From: Cristatella mucedo
Taxonomy: Eukaryota; Bryozoa; Phylactolaemata; Cristatellidae
DNA: 64,000 nucleotides
Assembly (NCBI GenBank): GCA_009760855.2
Contig: WPIO01000010.1
Location: forward strand, 2,445,001 to 2,509,000
Direction of reading: 5' to 3'
Numbering within the stretch: position 1 is the stretch's first letter; each line of letters begins with the position of its first letter. Under the pieces are notes generated by a model that was not told where the DNA came from, did no database searches, and worked only from the letters and a program-made list of their open reading frames with translations. Shown piece after piece: positions 35,862-47,304 of the stretch. Both the position numbers and the translations under genes were made by a program.

Positions 35862-37095
35862 ATAAATAATAATAATAATAATAATTCACTTGATAAAGCG
35901 CCCTCAGAGAACTTAATCTCTCTCTAGGCGCTTTAAATTTGCTGTAAAGTGAAATGCAATGGAATGGTAAGTAAAATCATGCTTGAAAAAACAAACAAAA
36001 TGAATAATATGGTTAGGGGTGACATGCACAGGGTCAGCATGCAAATGTGGTTAGTGGCAGCGTGCAGTGTCAGCACGCATAATCACATGAAGGACGAATC
36101 ACAGGGACCCACTGAATGCTGTCCTAAATAGGTGTGTTTTTAGGTTCCTTTTAAATGTGGTCAGGTCAGGGGATGTTCTGACGCAGGTCGGGAGGGAGTT
36201 CCAGGCTTTGGGAGCATATGAACTAAATGCACGGTCTCCAAAGGATTTAAGGTTTGTATGAGGTATTTCTAGACTGTCGGATTCCGAAAAGCGGGTAGTA
36301 CGATGCTTGGCCTGATTGGGTAGTATATCTGAGAGACGGGCTGGAGCCAAAGAATGAAGGGACCTAAAAGTGAGCGACAAAACCTTGAAGTCAATCCGTT
36401 GCCTCACTGGTAGCCAGTGCAGGTCGGCGAGAAGTGGAGTAATGTGGTAACTGCGACGCTCACGACAGACAAGCCTAGCTGCAGAGTTTTGCACAAGCTG
36501 CAATCGCCTGATCGCACATGCTGGTAGGCCAGTAAGCAGTGAGTTGCAAAAGTCGAGACGGGATGTCACGAATGCATGGACCAACTTGGACGTGGTATCT
36601 TTATCTAAAAAAGCCCGAGTTTTAGCAATGTCATGAAGCTGAAAATAGGCGGATTTGACTGTGGAGCTCATATGGTCGTCTAACGAGAGGTCGCTTTGGA
36701 ATATGACACCTAGATTTCGAGCTGATTCAACTGGAGATATGCTGGCAGAGCCAATTTTGAGAGTCAGCCTTTCCAATCTCTGGATCACACTGGGTTTGCC
36801 CATAACTAGTAAGTTAGTTTTATCATCGTTAAGTTTTAGAAAATTTGCTGCCCTCCATGTGCGGATGTCATCAATGCGTGCAGCTAGTGAGTTTAGAGAA
36901 TTTGAGGTGCTCGAAGGCTGGGAGGGATAAAAGCAAAGGTACAACTGAGTGTCATCCGCATAGAAGTGAAAGCCTAGATTGTGCTTGGCAATCACATCAG
37001 CAAGAGGCAGAGTATAAACCGTGAAAAGAACCGGACCTAGCACTGAGCCCTGAGGTACTCCATATTTTAGAGGTACTTCAGATGATCTTTTTCAA
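35862..37095 (-). mobile_element. CR1/L2-like LINE with a 314-codon intact reverse-transcriptase frame
   Basis: The frame 37043-36099 is uninterrupted from LGPVLFTVYTLPLADVIAK through HFYADDTQLYLCF (catalytic YADD), LNDDKTNLLVMGKPS, ESARNLGVIFQSDLSLDDH and SRLDFCNSLLTGLPAC to LKTHLFRTAFSGSL. The 3' UTR and hairpin tail with AAT repeats end near 35862. It is truncated 5' of motif B. The long open frame suggests recent insertion. Confidence 0.95.
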
Positions 37096-37400
37096 AGATT
37101 ATTGCAGCAATCTAGACGTGATGTCATAAGAGCGTGAACTAGTTTGGCCGCTGTACCCTTGTCTCAGCAGGTCCCGAGTTGGCATTGTTCCTCAGCTGAA
37201 AGTAGGCCGACTTGTTAGTGGAGGCGAGGCGCTCATCCAATTACAAATCGTTGTCGAACAGCACGCCCGTATTAGGGCAGGCGCCGCTGGAGGAATGCCA
37301 GCCGAAATATGTGAAGGGTGATGTCGTTAAACTTAAGGGGGGTATTAGGATTGGTCAGAGCTATCTGGATCGTCTTAATGTTGAAAATGCAGTGTAGCGG
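37096..37400 (-). mobile_element. Diverged LINE fragment next to the young copy
   Basis: Minus-strand words match the thumb region (AATCTAGACGTGATGTCATA, then CCTCAGCTGAAAGTAGGCCG) of a LINE resembling the 0.99-1.4 kb copy; the rest of this older element probably continues at 38.0 kb. Confidence 0.55.
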
Positions 37401-37694
37401 CTTCCTCGTCTGGACAGAACTAGGTCACACACGCAGCTCTAGTACCCGTGGTAGTCCTTGCCGGCGCGCGACAACTACCGGTGAAGACCCGAACCTTTGA
37501 ACTACGGCTACCTACTAGTAGGTGCAGGATAAATGCACGCGGCTACACTAACAGCGACGGAACGCGGCAGTCATGAAGAGCACCGCTATATATTCGACAG
37601 CTACGGAGCGTTACCGGTGTCTATGATCAGCTATGGCGTACAAAAACTCTCAAACAACGGATGATCAACAACTAGTGATATCTAAATTTTGACA

Positions 37695-37695
<1 letters not shown>

Positions 37696-37746
<51 letters not shown>

Positions 37747-37998
37747 ACTCACTCACTCTGTCTCTGTCTCTCTCTCGCTCTTCTCTGTCTCTGTCTCTCT
37801 CCCTCTCTGTCTGTCTGTCTGTTTGTCTCTCTATCTCCCTCCCTCTTTTTCCCTCCCTCTCTTTCCCTCCCTCTCTCCCTCCCTCTCTCTCTCTCTCTCC
37901 TTCTCTCTCTGTCTCTCTCTCTGTCTCTCTCTGTCTCTCTCTGTGTCTCTCTCTGTCTCTCTCTGTGTCTCTCTCTGTCTCTCTCTGTGTTTCTCTCT
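37696..37998. repeat. TC / TCTG compound microsatellite
   Basis: TC runs mixed with TCTG and CTCTCTGT units, the complement of the GACAGAGA motif at 58.9 kb. It separates two halves of a LINE. Confidence 0.97.
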
Positions 37999-38260
37999 GA
38001 GGTAGGAGCTAACATGGTTTATCACTTTGCATAGGTTGAAATGTATGCGTGTCAAAAGGGCGCTCCGTAGGATTGGGTGAGCAATGGTGTCAAATGCTAC
38101 CAAGAGAGAACTAGAAATGCTCTGGATGAACTAACAGTGATGTGCTACCAAGATCAGCAAGCATTGTCGAAAAGGTCATTGCAAACCGGCAGAAAAAGTA
38201 GCATCTGTAGAATGGTTAGCGTTATATCCTAATCGGAACGGCATTGGCTATTCGCGCGCG
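37999..38260 (-). mobile_element. LINE reverse-transcriptase fragment
   Basis: The minus strand reads VAFDTIAHPILRSALLTRIH (motif A) and VINHVSSYLRE, with a shifted frame either side. Confidence 0.65.
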
Positions 38261-38785
38261 GGCTCAGCTCCGTGTATATGCATAGCTAGGATTTGCGGAC
38301 TTGGCTATCCAGAGATCAAGTGACGAAGCTCTAATTGAAAAAGCCCGAGTTGTACCCAATGAATCCGGGCTACTTTCGCGCACCAGCCGATATCGACGCA
38401 CGCGGCGCTTCCAGAACGACGCCTTATCGTGGCTGCTATCAGATATTGCCAGATGCTGCTTCATGCGTCCACTCCCATATAACCCAGAGTGCGCGATCAC
38501 TGCCGCACAGAATCGAGTAATCGTACGAAGAAAGGACGGTCGTCGGCTGCACAGCGAGGATGAAAGCAATTTGTGTATTGGTATTCATGGCGGGTCAGTC
38601 GCATTACATTATATTCCTGGAGATTGGTTGCCACTGATACAATCTTTATTTCTCAGCTTTGCCAGGAAGAAATGCCATTATAGTGCTATTATCCTGGGAT
38701 TGCATTAATTCTGATGCAGTATTGTAAGGCTGTGATCTCACAGTTCTAGCTTAAGCCCTGCCTGCCTAGTATTCTTGCTCGGTGA

Positions 38786-38900
38786 GTTATATTTGTCTGT
38801 TTGTTATCTGTTGCAGTTGCTGCCAGCGCCATGGAACTAAACCTGGTAAGTACGTCATTTATTAGAGTTGAGCTTTTCGTATATATATATATATATATAT

Positions 38901-38989
<89 letters not shown>

Positions 38990-40428
38990 GATCGCATTGC
39001 ATGCTCATCGAAACAGATTCTTGCAGTCGCACTCAGAATATTGCATTAGTCCTTATGGGATGAAATTTGAGCTACAAGCGATCTGGTTTATCCAGCCTAT
39101 GATCACGACGTCATTGATTTCAGGTGAAGCGACAGAGTACGGAATGCGTGCTGTGCGAGTTTGCTATGAAGGAGGTACTATCCATCCTCGCGGAACAATC
39201 TACCGAGGTAAAAGCAAAAAAGACGCAAATCTGTCCGCATGCATTTGCCGAGCTTTTAGTTATTTCAGAATGCGCTTTTATAAAGCGGCACAGCATTTGA
39301 TACCTAGTCGAGCGCAAGTGCAGGTGCAGGATAAGTGTCTCACGCTGTACGCTGCACGATGGCATCGTGCCGCTTCCGGCGATTCACAACATCATGGTCA
39401 GAAAGACATCTAACCGAAGACGCAGGGTCACGAGTTACCTTTAAACGAACAGCAGCAGTGTCCTTATGTCAGCCTTTTGTGCCCCTAGGTTCTTTTGCGA
39501 CATGCAATTGACAGCTATTGTTAGCAGAGGCTTTTGCTCTACTCGCCCTACGTGCTCACGCATCTCCACAGCTCCTGCCGGCCATATTGCAGTCTGCTTC
39601 CGGTTGTTGCACTTACTTTTTAGCTGCTCCATTGTACTACTTATTCTCTTCATGCTCGCTAGGCTCTCACGTACTAAACGTTCTCATTTCGAGTCGAGTG
39701 ACTAGCTAGTGGAAAAGGATTGTTCATCGATGGCCGTTAAATGATTTAATTTATTCTGGAAACTCCACGGCTTAGCTACCGCATGATCATCGCTGGCTTC
39801 AGAAAGTGCTTCATTCTACATTTGGAACCAGTCGCGCTTCGCTTCGTCTGTTAATCGCTGCTGCGCAACCTTGGCGTCAAGGCCATGTATCGCCATGCTT
39901 GCTGCTCGTGCACAGGCAACCGCTTCACTCAGACAGAGCTCACCGAGCCGTCTCAGACGTGTGCATCGTCAACCTTCGAGCAACCATTCACATTATTTAA
40001 TATTATATTGCGTTTAGAATAATTAAAATGTACGCGGGCGAGCACGTTTGCCTCCTTTCGATTGGTTGCCCATGGCAGGCAAGGTCGGAAAGAGCAGTCG
40101 GCCAAAGCTGTTAGGTGGCGAAGAATTTGGCGCTGACAGCTCGACATCGCCCTCGTTATGAGTCGACCTAAATGGCGAGTTCATCGATCCTTTCGGAATG
40201 TGCTCTATTTCCTGCGGTAACTGCCGACAGTAGCGGGCGCCCGGCTTACTGTTGCAGCAAGCCCTCGAGGGCGCCCTGGAGCAGGTGTGCACCAAGCTGC
40301 CGTCGAGCATATCGAATCTGTGCGACTCGTTCGTCATGTCGTACACGCCGGAGATCATCAGCCTGCTCGAGAGCAAAGTCACCCCGCAGAACGCGTGCAC
40401 TGGCATCGGCCTGTGCACGTCGCGCTAG
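38786..40428 (+). CDS. Saposin-like gene A (small secreted six-cysteine protein)
   Basis: Exon 2 (39124-39207, 28 codons) begins [19 protein letters not shown]. Exon 3 (40258-40428) holds [16 protein letters not shown] and ends [11 protein letters not shown] plus a stop. The six cysteines fall in the saposin B order C-x2-C ... C ... C ... C ... C, which forms three disulfides around a helical lipid- or membrane-binding fold. The preceding exon ends at 38845 with ELNL before a gtaagt donor, and its frame reads a hydrophobic, signal-peptide-like run ([15 protein letters not shown]). That run follows an in-frame TGA with no ATG, so the true start must be in an unseen upstream exon; the only in-exon ATG (38831) would lose the leader. 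Exons 2 and 3 are phase 0. Exon 3 and its 3' flank are GC-rich, including a run of GGC triplets after the stop. The family includes saposins, NK-lysin and amoebapore-like proteins; I cannot say which role applies. Confidence 0.78.
38878..38986. repeat. TA-rich microsatellite in intron 1 of saposin-like gene A
   Basis: TA units with a few TACA interruptions. Confidence 0.97.
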
Positions 40429-40798
40429 TGCCGCCCGCGGAGCCCTGAGCGGCGGCGGCGGCGGCGGCGGAGTAGTGCAGCCGGTAATTTCCTTCGCCGA
40501 GCGCGCAGCTTCTGCCACTCAGCAGGTGCGCGCTCAGGCCGTCCAGCCGACCGCAGTTCGCGGCAGCAGCCAGCTGTGACTGGCATGCTTTCGCCTTGGC
40601 TATCCCCGACGGCTTACTAGTTAAGATTTCGGCAACGCGCCATCGGCCAGCGAAGCGAAAGACTATAATGTTGCGAGAAAGACAATCCGCATAATTTCGC
40701 TCCCGTTTTCCACTTGTTTTTAGCGGAATTCAACCACGGCCGGACGAAGAAAGTTACTTCAAACTGACGAATATCAGCTTCGACGCATTTAACTTACA

Positions 40799-40804
40799 AA
40801 TAAA
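40799..40804 (+). promoter_or_regulatory. Polyadenylation signal of saposin-like gene A
   Basis: AATAAA about 370 bases after the stop codon of gene A, on the same strand. Confidence 0.5.
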
Positions 40805-40890
40805 GTTTATTTATACTACGATGCTCCATAAGCTTGTCTCTCACAGCCTAACCGACCATGAGCCTTGAACGGCTAATTATTATCTACTGC

Positions 40891-40891
<1 letters not shown>

Positions 40892-40935
<44 letters not shown>
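40892..40935. repeat. TA microsatellite
   Basis: About 21 TA units. Confidence 0.95.
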
Positions 40936-40939
<4 letters not shown>

Positions 40940-41925
40940 AAACAGTTAGAATAGCCATTCGCTCATAAAGCGGCGTCCGCTTTTGACATTGTAGCGATAG
41001 CTACAGCGGTGGTCGCCATGGCCACCACAAAGTAGTCTGCCTAGTCTACCCCAAGCATAAAATTCTCCAATGCTCAGCGGCCAAAATTAATAACCTTTAG
41101 ATTAATTTAGTCCCGTTATATACTCGAACAGTAACTTGTGCAACTCACCGAGAACCATCGTAGTAGAGAATATGATTAAGGTGGGTTTAATTTCCGACCC
41201 TATATATTTCTTCCGAGACCGAACTTTATTTATCCGATAACAGTTTTTTACCATATAATAGAGTGTACAATAAAACTGCATGTAGTGCATCAAGTGTTTG
41301 TTATTTTTTGTCGAGGCAACCGGTGAGAGGCGAGAAAGTGAATGAATCAATTTAAGAAGCAAGTGTGTCTACTGTTTATTTAACCGCCTCTCACGCGGAA
41401 GAGTTAAATGTGAATGGGTTTAGAAACGAATATAAACAAGCTTACAAAATAATAAATTTCGTTTGAGAAAAAATAATTCCCGATGGATTGTTACACTCCG
41501 TTAACAGAGGTATTTTTGGCTACAATGAATCATTTAACATCAACGTTTACGCAAAAGCGTCAAACTTCAAGGTGCTCTGAAAAAAAGTGAACGCCAGCCA
41601 CACGGACTGAAGCCATCGGCAAGGTTTCCCTAGGACACGGGGATTATCAACCCAGAAAATGAGTATTGAAAAATAATTAAAGAACACACTTCAATTACTA
41701 AAACACCAAAAGTCGCGGGTAGCGATCGCATTTTTCTGACTAGGCTGAAGCATAATTTGGTTTTAAACTCTGTGGGAAGAAATATTTAGACGGTAGAAAG
41801 TCACACAATTAAACGACCTACCGTAGTGAACTACCATATGAGCTTTGCGGTTCCATTAGGATTTGTTTTTCAATTTTGATATACATATACATCTATATAC
41901 ATAGATAGATATATACATAATACAA

Positions 41926-41964
<39 letters not shown>

Positions 41965-42350
41965 CTTATAGAAACTCTATAAGTTGTAACATTTGGAAAA
42001 ACTGTGAAAGTCTCACGTAGACAATTGGTTTGAAAGTTAGATAACACAAGAGAAGAACTCGAGAGTGTATTTCTCATGGTTAATACAATTTAAAACACAA
42101 AAATTGAGCCGCCGGCAGCTAGAGTTAAGGTGAATGCAACATTTTTGTATGGCTGTATTTACACTTTTTACGTGTCTTTAACAAAGGTTTAATCTCAAAT
42201 GAATAATAGTTCGGTAGCTAGTGTATCGAAACGTTGGCATTTTACATAAGCCAGATTACGACTGCTGAGATATCGTCCTTAGTTCCTGAATTCTAATAAC
42301 TGTAAACCAGTTATGTGGCAATCTTTGCTTAGGCGGCTGTCAAGCTTATC
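40936..42350. other. No gene recognised; TA-rich repeats at 41915-41965
   Basis: AT-rich with short frames only. Confidence 0.35.
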
Positions 42351-42359
42351 TAGCTGAAG

Positions 42360-43010
42360 TTAGTTAATGGTGGTCAGCCAGTTGTGCTCTAGATTCTACG
42401 CCAGGAAGCTACTGAGCCCGAGGGTATACGGCTGTCGGTATTCAGTCGTGCTGTTGGTGCCGTGCCACAGTTGTCGTACGCTACGACTGACTGATGTTGG
42501 ACGCGCGTATCCTGCGTCGCTGTCGAATAGATTTCGATACGCAATGGATATATAGAGTAGTCGTCTATGGGCGAATGGGCACTCGGCGTCGCTGCCGCGT
42601 CCCGCTACTGTGCGGACGCTCGGATCGGCGCTCCACCAACGAATCGCTAGCCGCGACACGCGGTCCAGATGTCGCCGATATTTAGTCGCTCATCGGCAAG
42701 TATTGGCAAGTATTGCGTGAGCCGTACTTGCGGCCTAGTGTTTCTGGACGTAGATGCCGCTACGGACCGTTTGCAGCAGTATTCACCGGCAGCAAAATGT
42801 CCTTCACCTTCACATTTGTTCATCCATTGCCGTCGCGACACACGGCTCTTAGCTCACGTGACCACGCTGACGCTCGCGAAGCAAGAGCAGCCGTCTTCAG
42901 GAGAGCGAGCAGCGAGTCAGAGAGAGCGAGGACGACGACGTAGATCCGAGTGGAGATCTCAGAGGCTGCGGAGCTGAGGAGAGAAACCCATAATGCTCCA
43001 TCCAAAAAGT
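42360..43010. other. GC-richer island without an assigned gene
   Basis: CG dinucleotides are frequent and several 60-100 codon frames overlap on both strands, but no frame is supported by splice sites or a known domain. A TTGGCAAGTA duplication occurs near 42699-42716. Confidence 0.3.
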
Positions 43011-43082
43011 GTCCAGCAGCGTGGCGGCAGGAGATCCCTGTCTCGCCGATCCTTGTCGGATGAATGGTGTGCAGGTCGCAGA

Positions 43083-43187
<105 letters not shown>

Positions 43188-43237
43188 TTATCAAGCACTC
43201 TCCTTCAGCTTTATCCCCGGCCGACGCGGCTCTGCTT

Positions 43238-43299
43238 CTGCCGAAATATGACCAACCTGGTCATATTTCGGCAGAAATATGACCAGGTTGGTCATATTT
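43238..43299. repeat. Two adjacent palindromic hairpins
   Basis: 43238-43274 has perfect 17-base arms (CTGCCGAAATATGACCA) around a 3-base loop. 43275-43299 has perfect 11-base arms (AAATATGACCA) around a 3-base loop. The second repeats the inner part of the first. Confidence 0.95.
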
Positions 43300-43519
43300 A
43301 AGCCAATCAGCTCTACATGTAGCTTTTCGCCTTGCAATTGCCCAGAAACCTCCGAACCTAAACTAAACTGCTAAACAAAAGTAGCTTCGAGCCGCATTCC
43401 AATTAGTAATGTGAACATATTGGGGAATTCGCTGCACTAAATGACCCTCTTTCTCTGGGGTCCTACAGTAACTCCGAATTTGGTCTTAGCCTCGGACTGA
43501 TCAGAGAGATTAAGAACGT

Positions 43520-43710
43520 TGCCCTCCCCCTGGGTCATAACCCAGTGGTAAGGTGCTTGCTCTTCACGACTCAAATCGTGGATTCGAGTCATGCACTTGG
43601 TGATCCTTTATTGCCTACTGCAAGTGGTGGTAATAGCCATTAAGGCTCATCTGCTGCTATATAAATGACGCTTTTGAATCAGCTAACCTATTACTTTAAC
43701 GGCTAAACGC
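43520..43710 (+). mobile_element. tRNA-derived SINE copy
   Basis: TAACCCAGTGGTAAGG resembles an A box and GGATTCGAGTC a B box, followed by the family body TGATCCTTTATTGCC ... CTGCTGCTATATAAATGA. Confidence 0.65.
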
Positions 43711-43739
43711 TTTCGGTATTTGTTCCGAAATGCTGCCGA

Positions 43740-43990
43740 GTAAGGCGTGGAGCCCATTAGTCTAATGGAATGGCCCTGGCAGTCTCCATACCTCAGTTGC
43801 CATAGCTTTTTTGAGGCGTTTGGGTCGACTTATAGACCAAGCTAATCATAAAGTCGTAGAGCGTGTCTGGATTGAAATGGATAGACAGTTCAGAGCCAAG
43901 TCTCACAGGTCATTTGGAGAAAGATGGCATCAGTTGAAGTGTGTTTGGAGAAAGTAAATGGTACAGAGCAAGCAGCCCTCCTGAGCAGTG
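43740..43990 (+). mobile_element. Possible Tc1 C-terminal remnant
   Basis: Reads MEWPWQSPYLS, then VWIEMDRQFRAKSHRSFG and WHQLKCVWRK, resembling the end of a Tc1 transposase (W-P-x-Q-S-P-D-L-N ... ). Strongly decayed. Confidence 0.45.
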
Positions 43991-44289
43991 AGGTAACGTT
44001 GTGCAGAGGCGTGAGGTATACTCTTCGTTTTTTTATTTTACTATTCCGAGCCCCTGTATTAGCAAATATTGCTTAGGAAACGGTGCCTGCAGTTCTGCGA
44101 GCTATGGCTCGATGCTACTTGTGGTGCACCTAACGAGAAGAAAAGTTCGAAGTACTCCACTAGCAACGGCAGTTCGTAGAGATGACTCTGTACGTATATG
44201 GCTTGCTTTAGATTTTTATGCTGTATTCCTAGTGTACGTTCATTTTTGCTAGGCTTTCAGTGACGTATTCAACCTCGTCTCGTAAAGGA

Positions 44290-44405
44290 TGGGCTCCATT
44301 CCCATGCCTCTGAGCTGCCTCCTGATTCGCACGGTCAGAGAGTCAATCAAGTTGTCTGGTGCCACTTCCTACATTGATGCACTCATGTTCTACCTGTGGT
44401 GAGTA
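44290..44405 (+). CDS. Candidate exon, unassigned
   Basis: An ATG-led frame reads MGSIPMPLSCLLIRTVRESI, then KLSGATSYIDALMFYLW, up to a gtgagt donor. An acceptor (GGCTTTCAG) lies about 35 bases upstream of the ATG but is out of this frame. No family could be assigned. Confidence 0.18.
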
Positions 44406-46484
44406 TCAGAGCAGCACGTGAGACCCACGAGATCTTTCAATATCTGGCATGGCCGTTTGAAATGGTCTATTGTAATGTACAGTCGCAGGACCACTGAACC
44501 TCGACAGTCGCTTGTATTGCCTATTTGAGCAAATGGCTTATAAAATGCAGTAGTTCGCTCACCCTGTATAAAACCCTGAGCATTAGTCGCTGCACGAGTC
44601 ATGCAAAAAATGCACCGATCATACACATGCAAAGCACCGACTGGTTTAGATGCCTTTTTATTTCAGGCCATGTTTGTCATACAGCCGACACAGTGAGAGC
44701 TCTTAGAAAGACGATGGATTCGCAAAAAAAGATCTGGTTCTGAAGATATTTATATGCTTAAATGGCTTGTCTAAACATAAGTCTTCAACTGTACAATTTA
44801 AGCAGATACATTGCAGTATCGACGAATTTCTGATTTCTTCTGTCGACGGAAGTCGATGGCATTACTTTGGTGTCTTTCTATTCTTCAACAATATTTATAT
44901 ATAGCATAGACTTAATATTAATTCAGATGCAGCTGAGGAAATTTCTATCCTTTGTAGGTGGGTGATCGATAATATGCTAAGGCAATATGTATGCATGCTT
45001 CGAGGCGTACGCTCTTAAAAGGTTTTTGGCCCTCCTCCAACGTGCCAGAAGTTTTACTCGTATGTGAGTTTTCCAGATCCAGTCGAATCATTAGCTTTCA
45101 GTCTTACAAGCATGCGCCGTGGTCTTTTGTCATTTCTGGCACATAATTTCCACTGAATAATACACGAGCTGCATTGTATTGATGCCAGTTTTGGTCCCTG
45201 GATATCAGCTCAGCAAAGCAGTCACACTAAGAATCGATGACGAAAAATCCAGGGTGGGTTGTTTGAGCGGCTTGAACACTTGCTTTGTTTTGCCCATCAA
45301 GTTTGGGAACAACGACACGTGCACATCAGTCATTAAGGAATCCCGCTGGATTATATATTTTTGTTATCACCGTGTTGCTGCCCTACTTCAGAGTCTTGTC
45401 ACTCACCTTTCGGTTCCTTTATTTTCATTCACAGCTATATACCATGCCTATATACCCTGCAGCATTAACCTCCTACTTCACATGCCGACACTTAACTCTC
45501 AGTCTTCTGTCGAAGCACCACTGTTCCTACTTTCTTCACTTTAAGATAAAAGGTAAGTGGGTTAGACTTATTGACTTTTCTAGCATAACACGAAAGTAAA
45601 GACGTGAATAAGAACTTTTCCTAACTGGAAATGGGTGAATCTAAAATTCATTGCTGTCCTGGGCGCAAAAGACAAAGTTTGAGGGAGTATTAGCCATTTT
45701 TCTCTAACTCGGAGGCACACACAAGCAATTTTGAAATTACACTTAACCGACGAAATAATTTTGGTGCATGGTGCAAGCAGTGTCGGGTTACTTTTTAAGT
45801 GTAGTTGCTATTTAAAAAATTGCCAAAGTGTACTTCTAAAACTATGACTAAATGATTAACTAGCGAAGAGGAACTCTCCGAAGGCTTGCAACCTTCTGTA
45901 CCTGCTCACAAGCTTTCTAGTAGCAGCTTACTCTCACATCAGAGGTCAAGTTTCCTTATTACTGGTAGTACGTTTTATTGCTTATCCGGTGCTCTTATGC
46001 GAAAGCTACAACATTCTGTTTTTTGTTTTGCTTTGCAACTTATTGGCAGACACATGCACGGTTGTACCTGCCATGAACACAGTCGTCCCTCGCTTGTCGC
46101 CGTTAATCAGTTCCAGGCTCTACCGAGATAGGTGAATTTCCGCGAAGTAGGATTCTTTTTTATAAATGAAATATTTTCGCAGTTAGAGCATAGCATGATT
46201 GTTCATGACCATTTAAATACGGTTTTTACCACCATTAGAGCCATCTGGACAAGGAATTACACTCCTTTAGTCACTATTACACTTGTATTACCCAATATAT
46301 TATACAAAATAAAAGTAAAGAAGATATATCAGAACGTTAAAAATATCCCACTATTATTGTGCATTTAATTACACCCACACAGTTCTTACACACAGCCACT
46401 AACCTATGAACAAGATTGTCAAACTTGTTCGAGGATGAAGCGACGAAGATGAAGAGATGTACAGCACAGTAAAGAAGAGCACGG

Positions 46485-46570
46485 TCACTGCTCGTCTGAA
46501 GGCACGACTTCAGTAGAAGAGTCTTCAGGTGGTGCAGTATCTTCAGCAGGTGCGTCGTCTTCTTCTTCCG
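46485..46570 (-). CDS. Candidate terminal exon encoding an acidic tail
   Basis: After a CTCCTTCAG acceptor the minus strand reads EEEDDAPAEDTAPPEDSSTE, then VVPSDEQ and TGA. Acidic Pro/Ser-rich C-termini are common in cytoplasmic proteins. No upstream exon was identified. The opposite strand is low in complexity here (GCTGAAG-like repeats), so this could be chance. Confidence 0.25.
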
Positions 46571-47129
46571 CTGAAGGAGTACTAGGCCGTAGGCAGTGGT
46601 TGTCTGGGTGCGCGGCTGGTAGGCAGTTGCTGGCGTTGTCTTTTTATCTTTTCATACAATTTATGAGGTGCTATGCTCAAATGAATAATAGTGCGATAGT
46701 TTGAACATAAGAAATTACTCGTATAATAATATCCTCATAAGAAAATGCAATTTTTATATTAATTTAAAGTCCTGATTAATGTTTGGCTCATAAATAAGGT
46801 CTTCTTTGAGACTAAAACATATCATAAGGATTCTGAATCAAGGCTCTATAAAATGCTCCATAAGGATAGCTTTGCAGTTATTCAAAAGTTGCAAAGGATT
46901 AACCGTCTTTGATAAAAATGCATGCGTTTTCTAGTTTAACTATGCAGCGAAGGCCCAGTTCTTAAGCCACGACCCATTTACATCGGGAGTATGTCGTCGC
47001 CTGCTGCAATTGGTATGCTGGTCAATTTTAAGGCTTAGCCCTCCCCACACAGTTCAACTTGATTAAGAATGGTCTGACTAAGCCACATGGCAATCTATCA
47101 AAGCTACGAACAGAAGAGGTACGGATTAG

Positions 47130-47300
47130 CTAATCAAACGGCCTCATATACATATCTGCAGAAGAGCCTTAGCGTCTATAATTTCACATGCAGCGGGCAA
47201 TAAAGGATCGTCTGCAGCAGGACTAAAACTCATGATCTGGTTTGTGTAGTGCGAGCCTTACATCAATAGGCTAAGACATCTGAGACCTGCTGCTGCCATG
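47130..47300 (-). mobile_element. tRNA-derived SINE copy
   Basis: The reverse complement contains GATCCTTTATTGCC and CGCTGCATGTG matching the 43.5 kb copy, with a decayed tRNA-like head. Confidence 0.55.
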
Positions 47301-47304
47301 CATA

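Noticed and set aside
38301-38708. 135-codon plus-strand ORF upstream of saposin-like gene A
   Set aside because: No recognisable domain, no splice link to gene A, and overlapping open frames on both strands.
43535-43620. Possible functional tRNA gene
   Set aside because: A and B boxes are present, but the arms do not fold into a full cloverleaf and the body is shared with other copies, so it is called a SINE.
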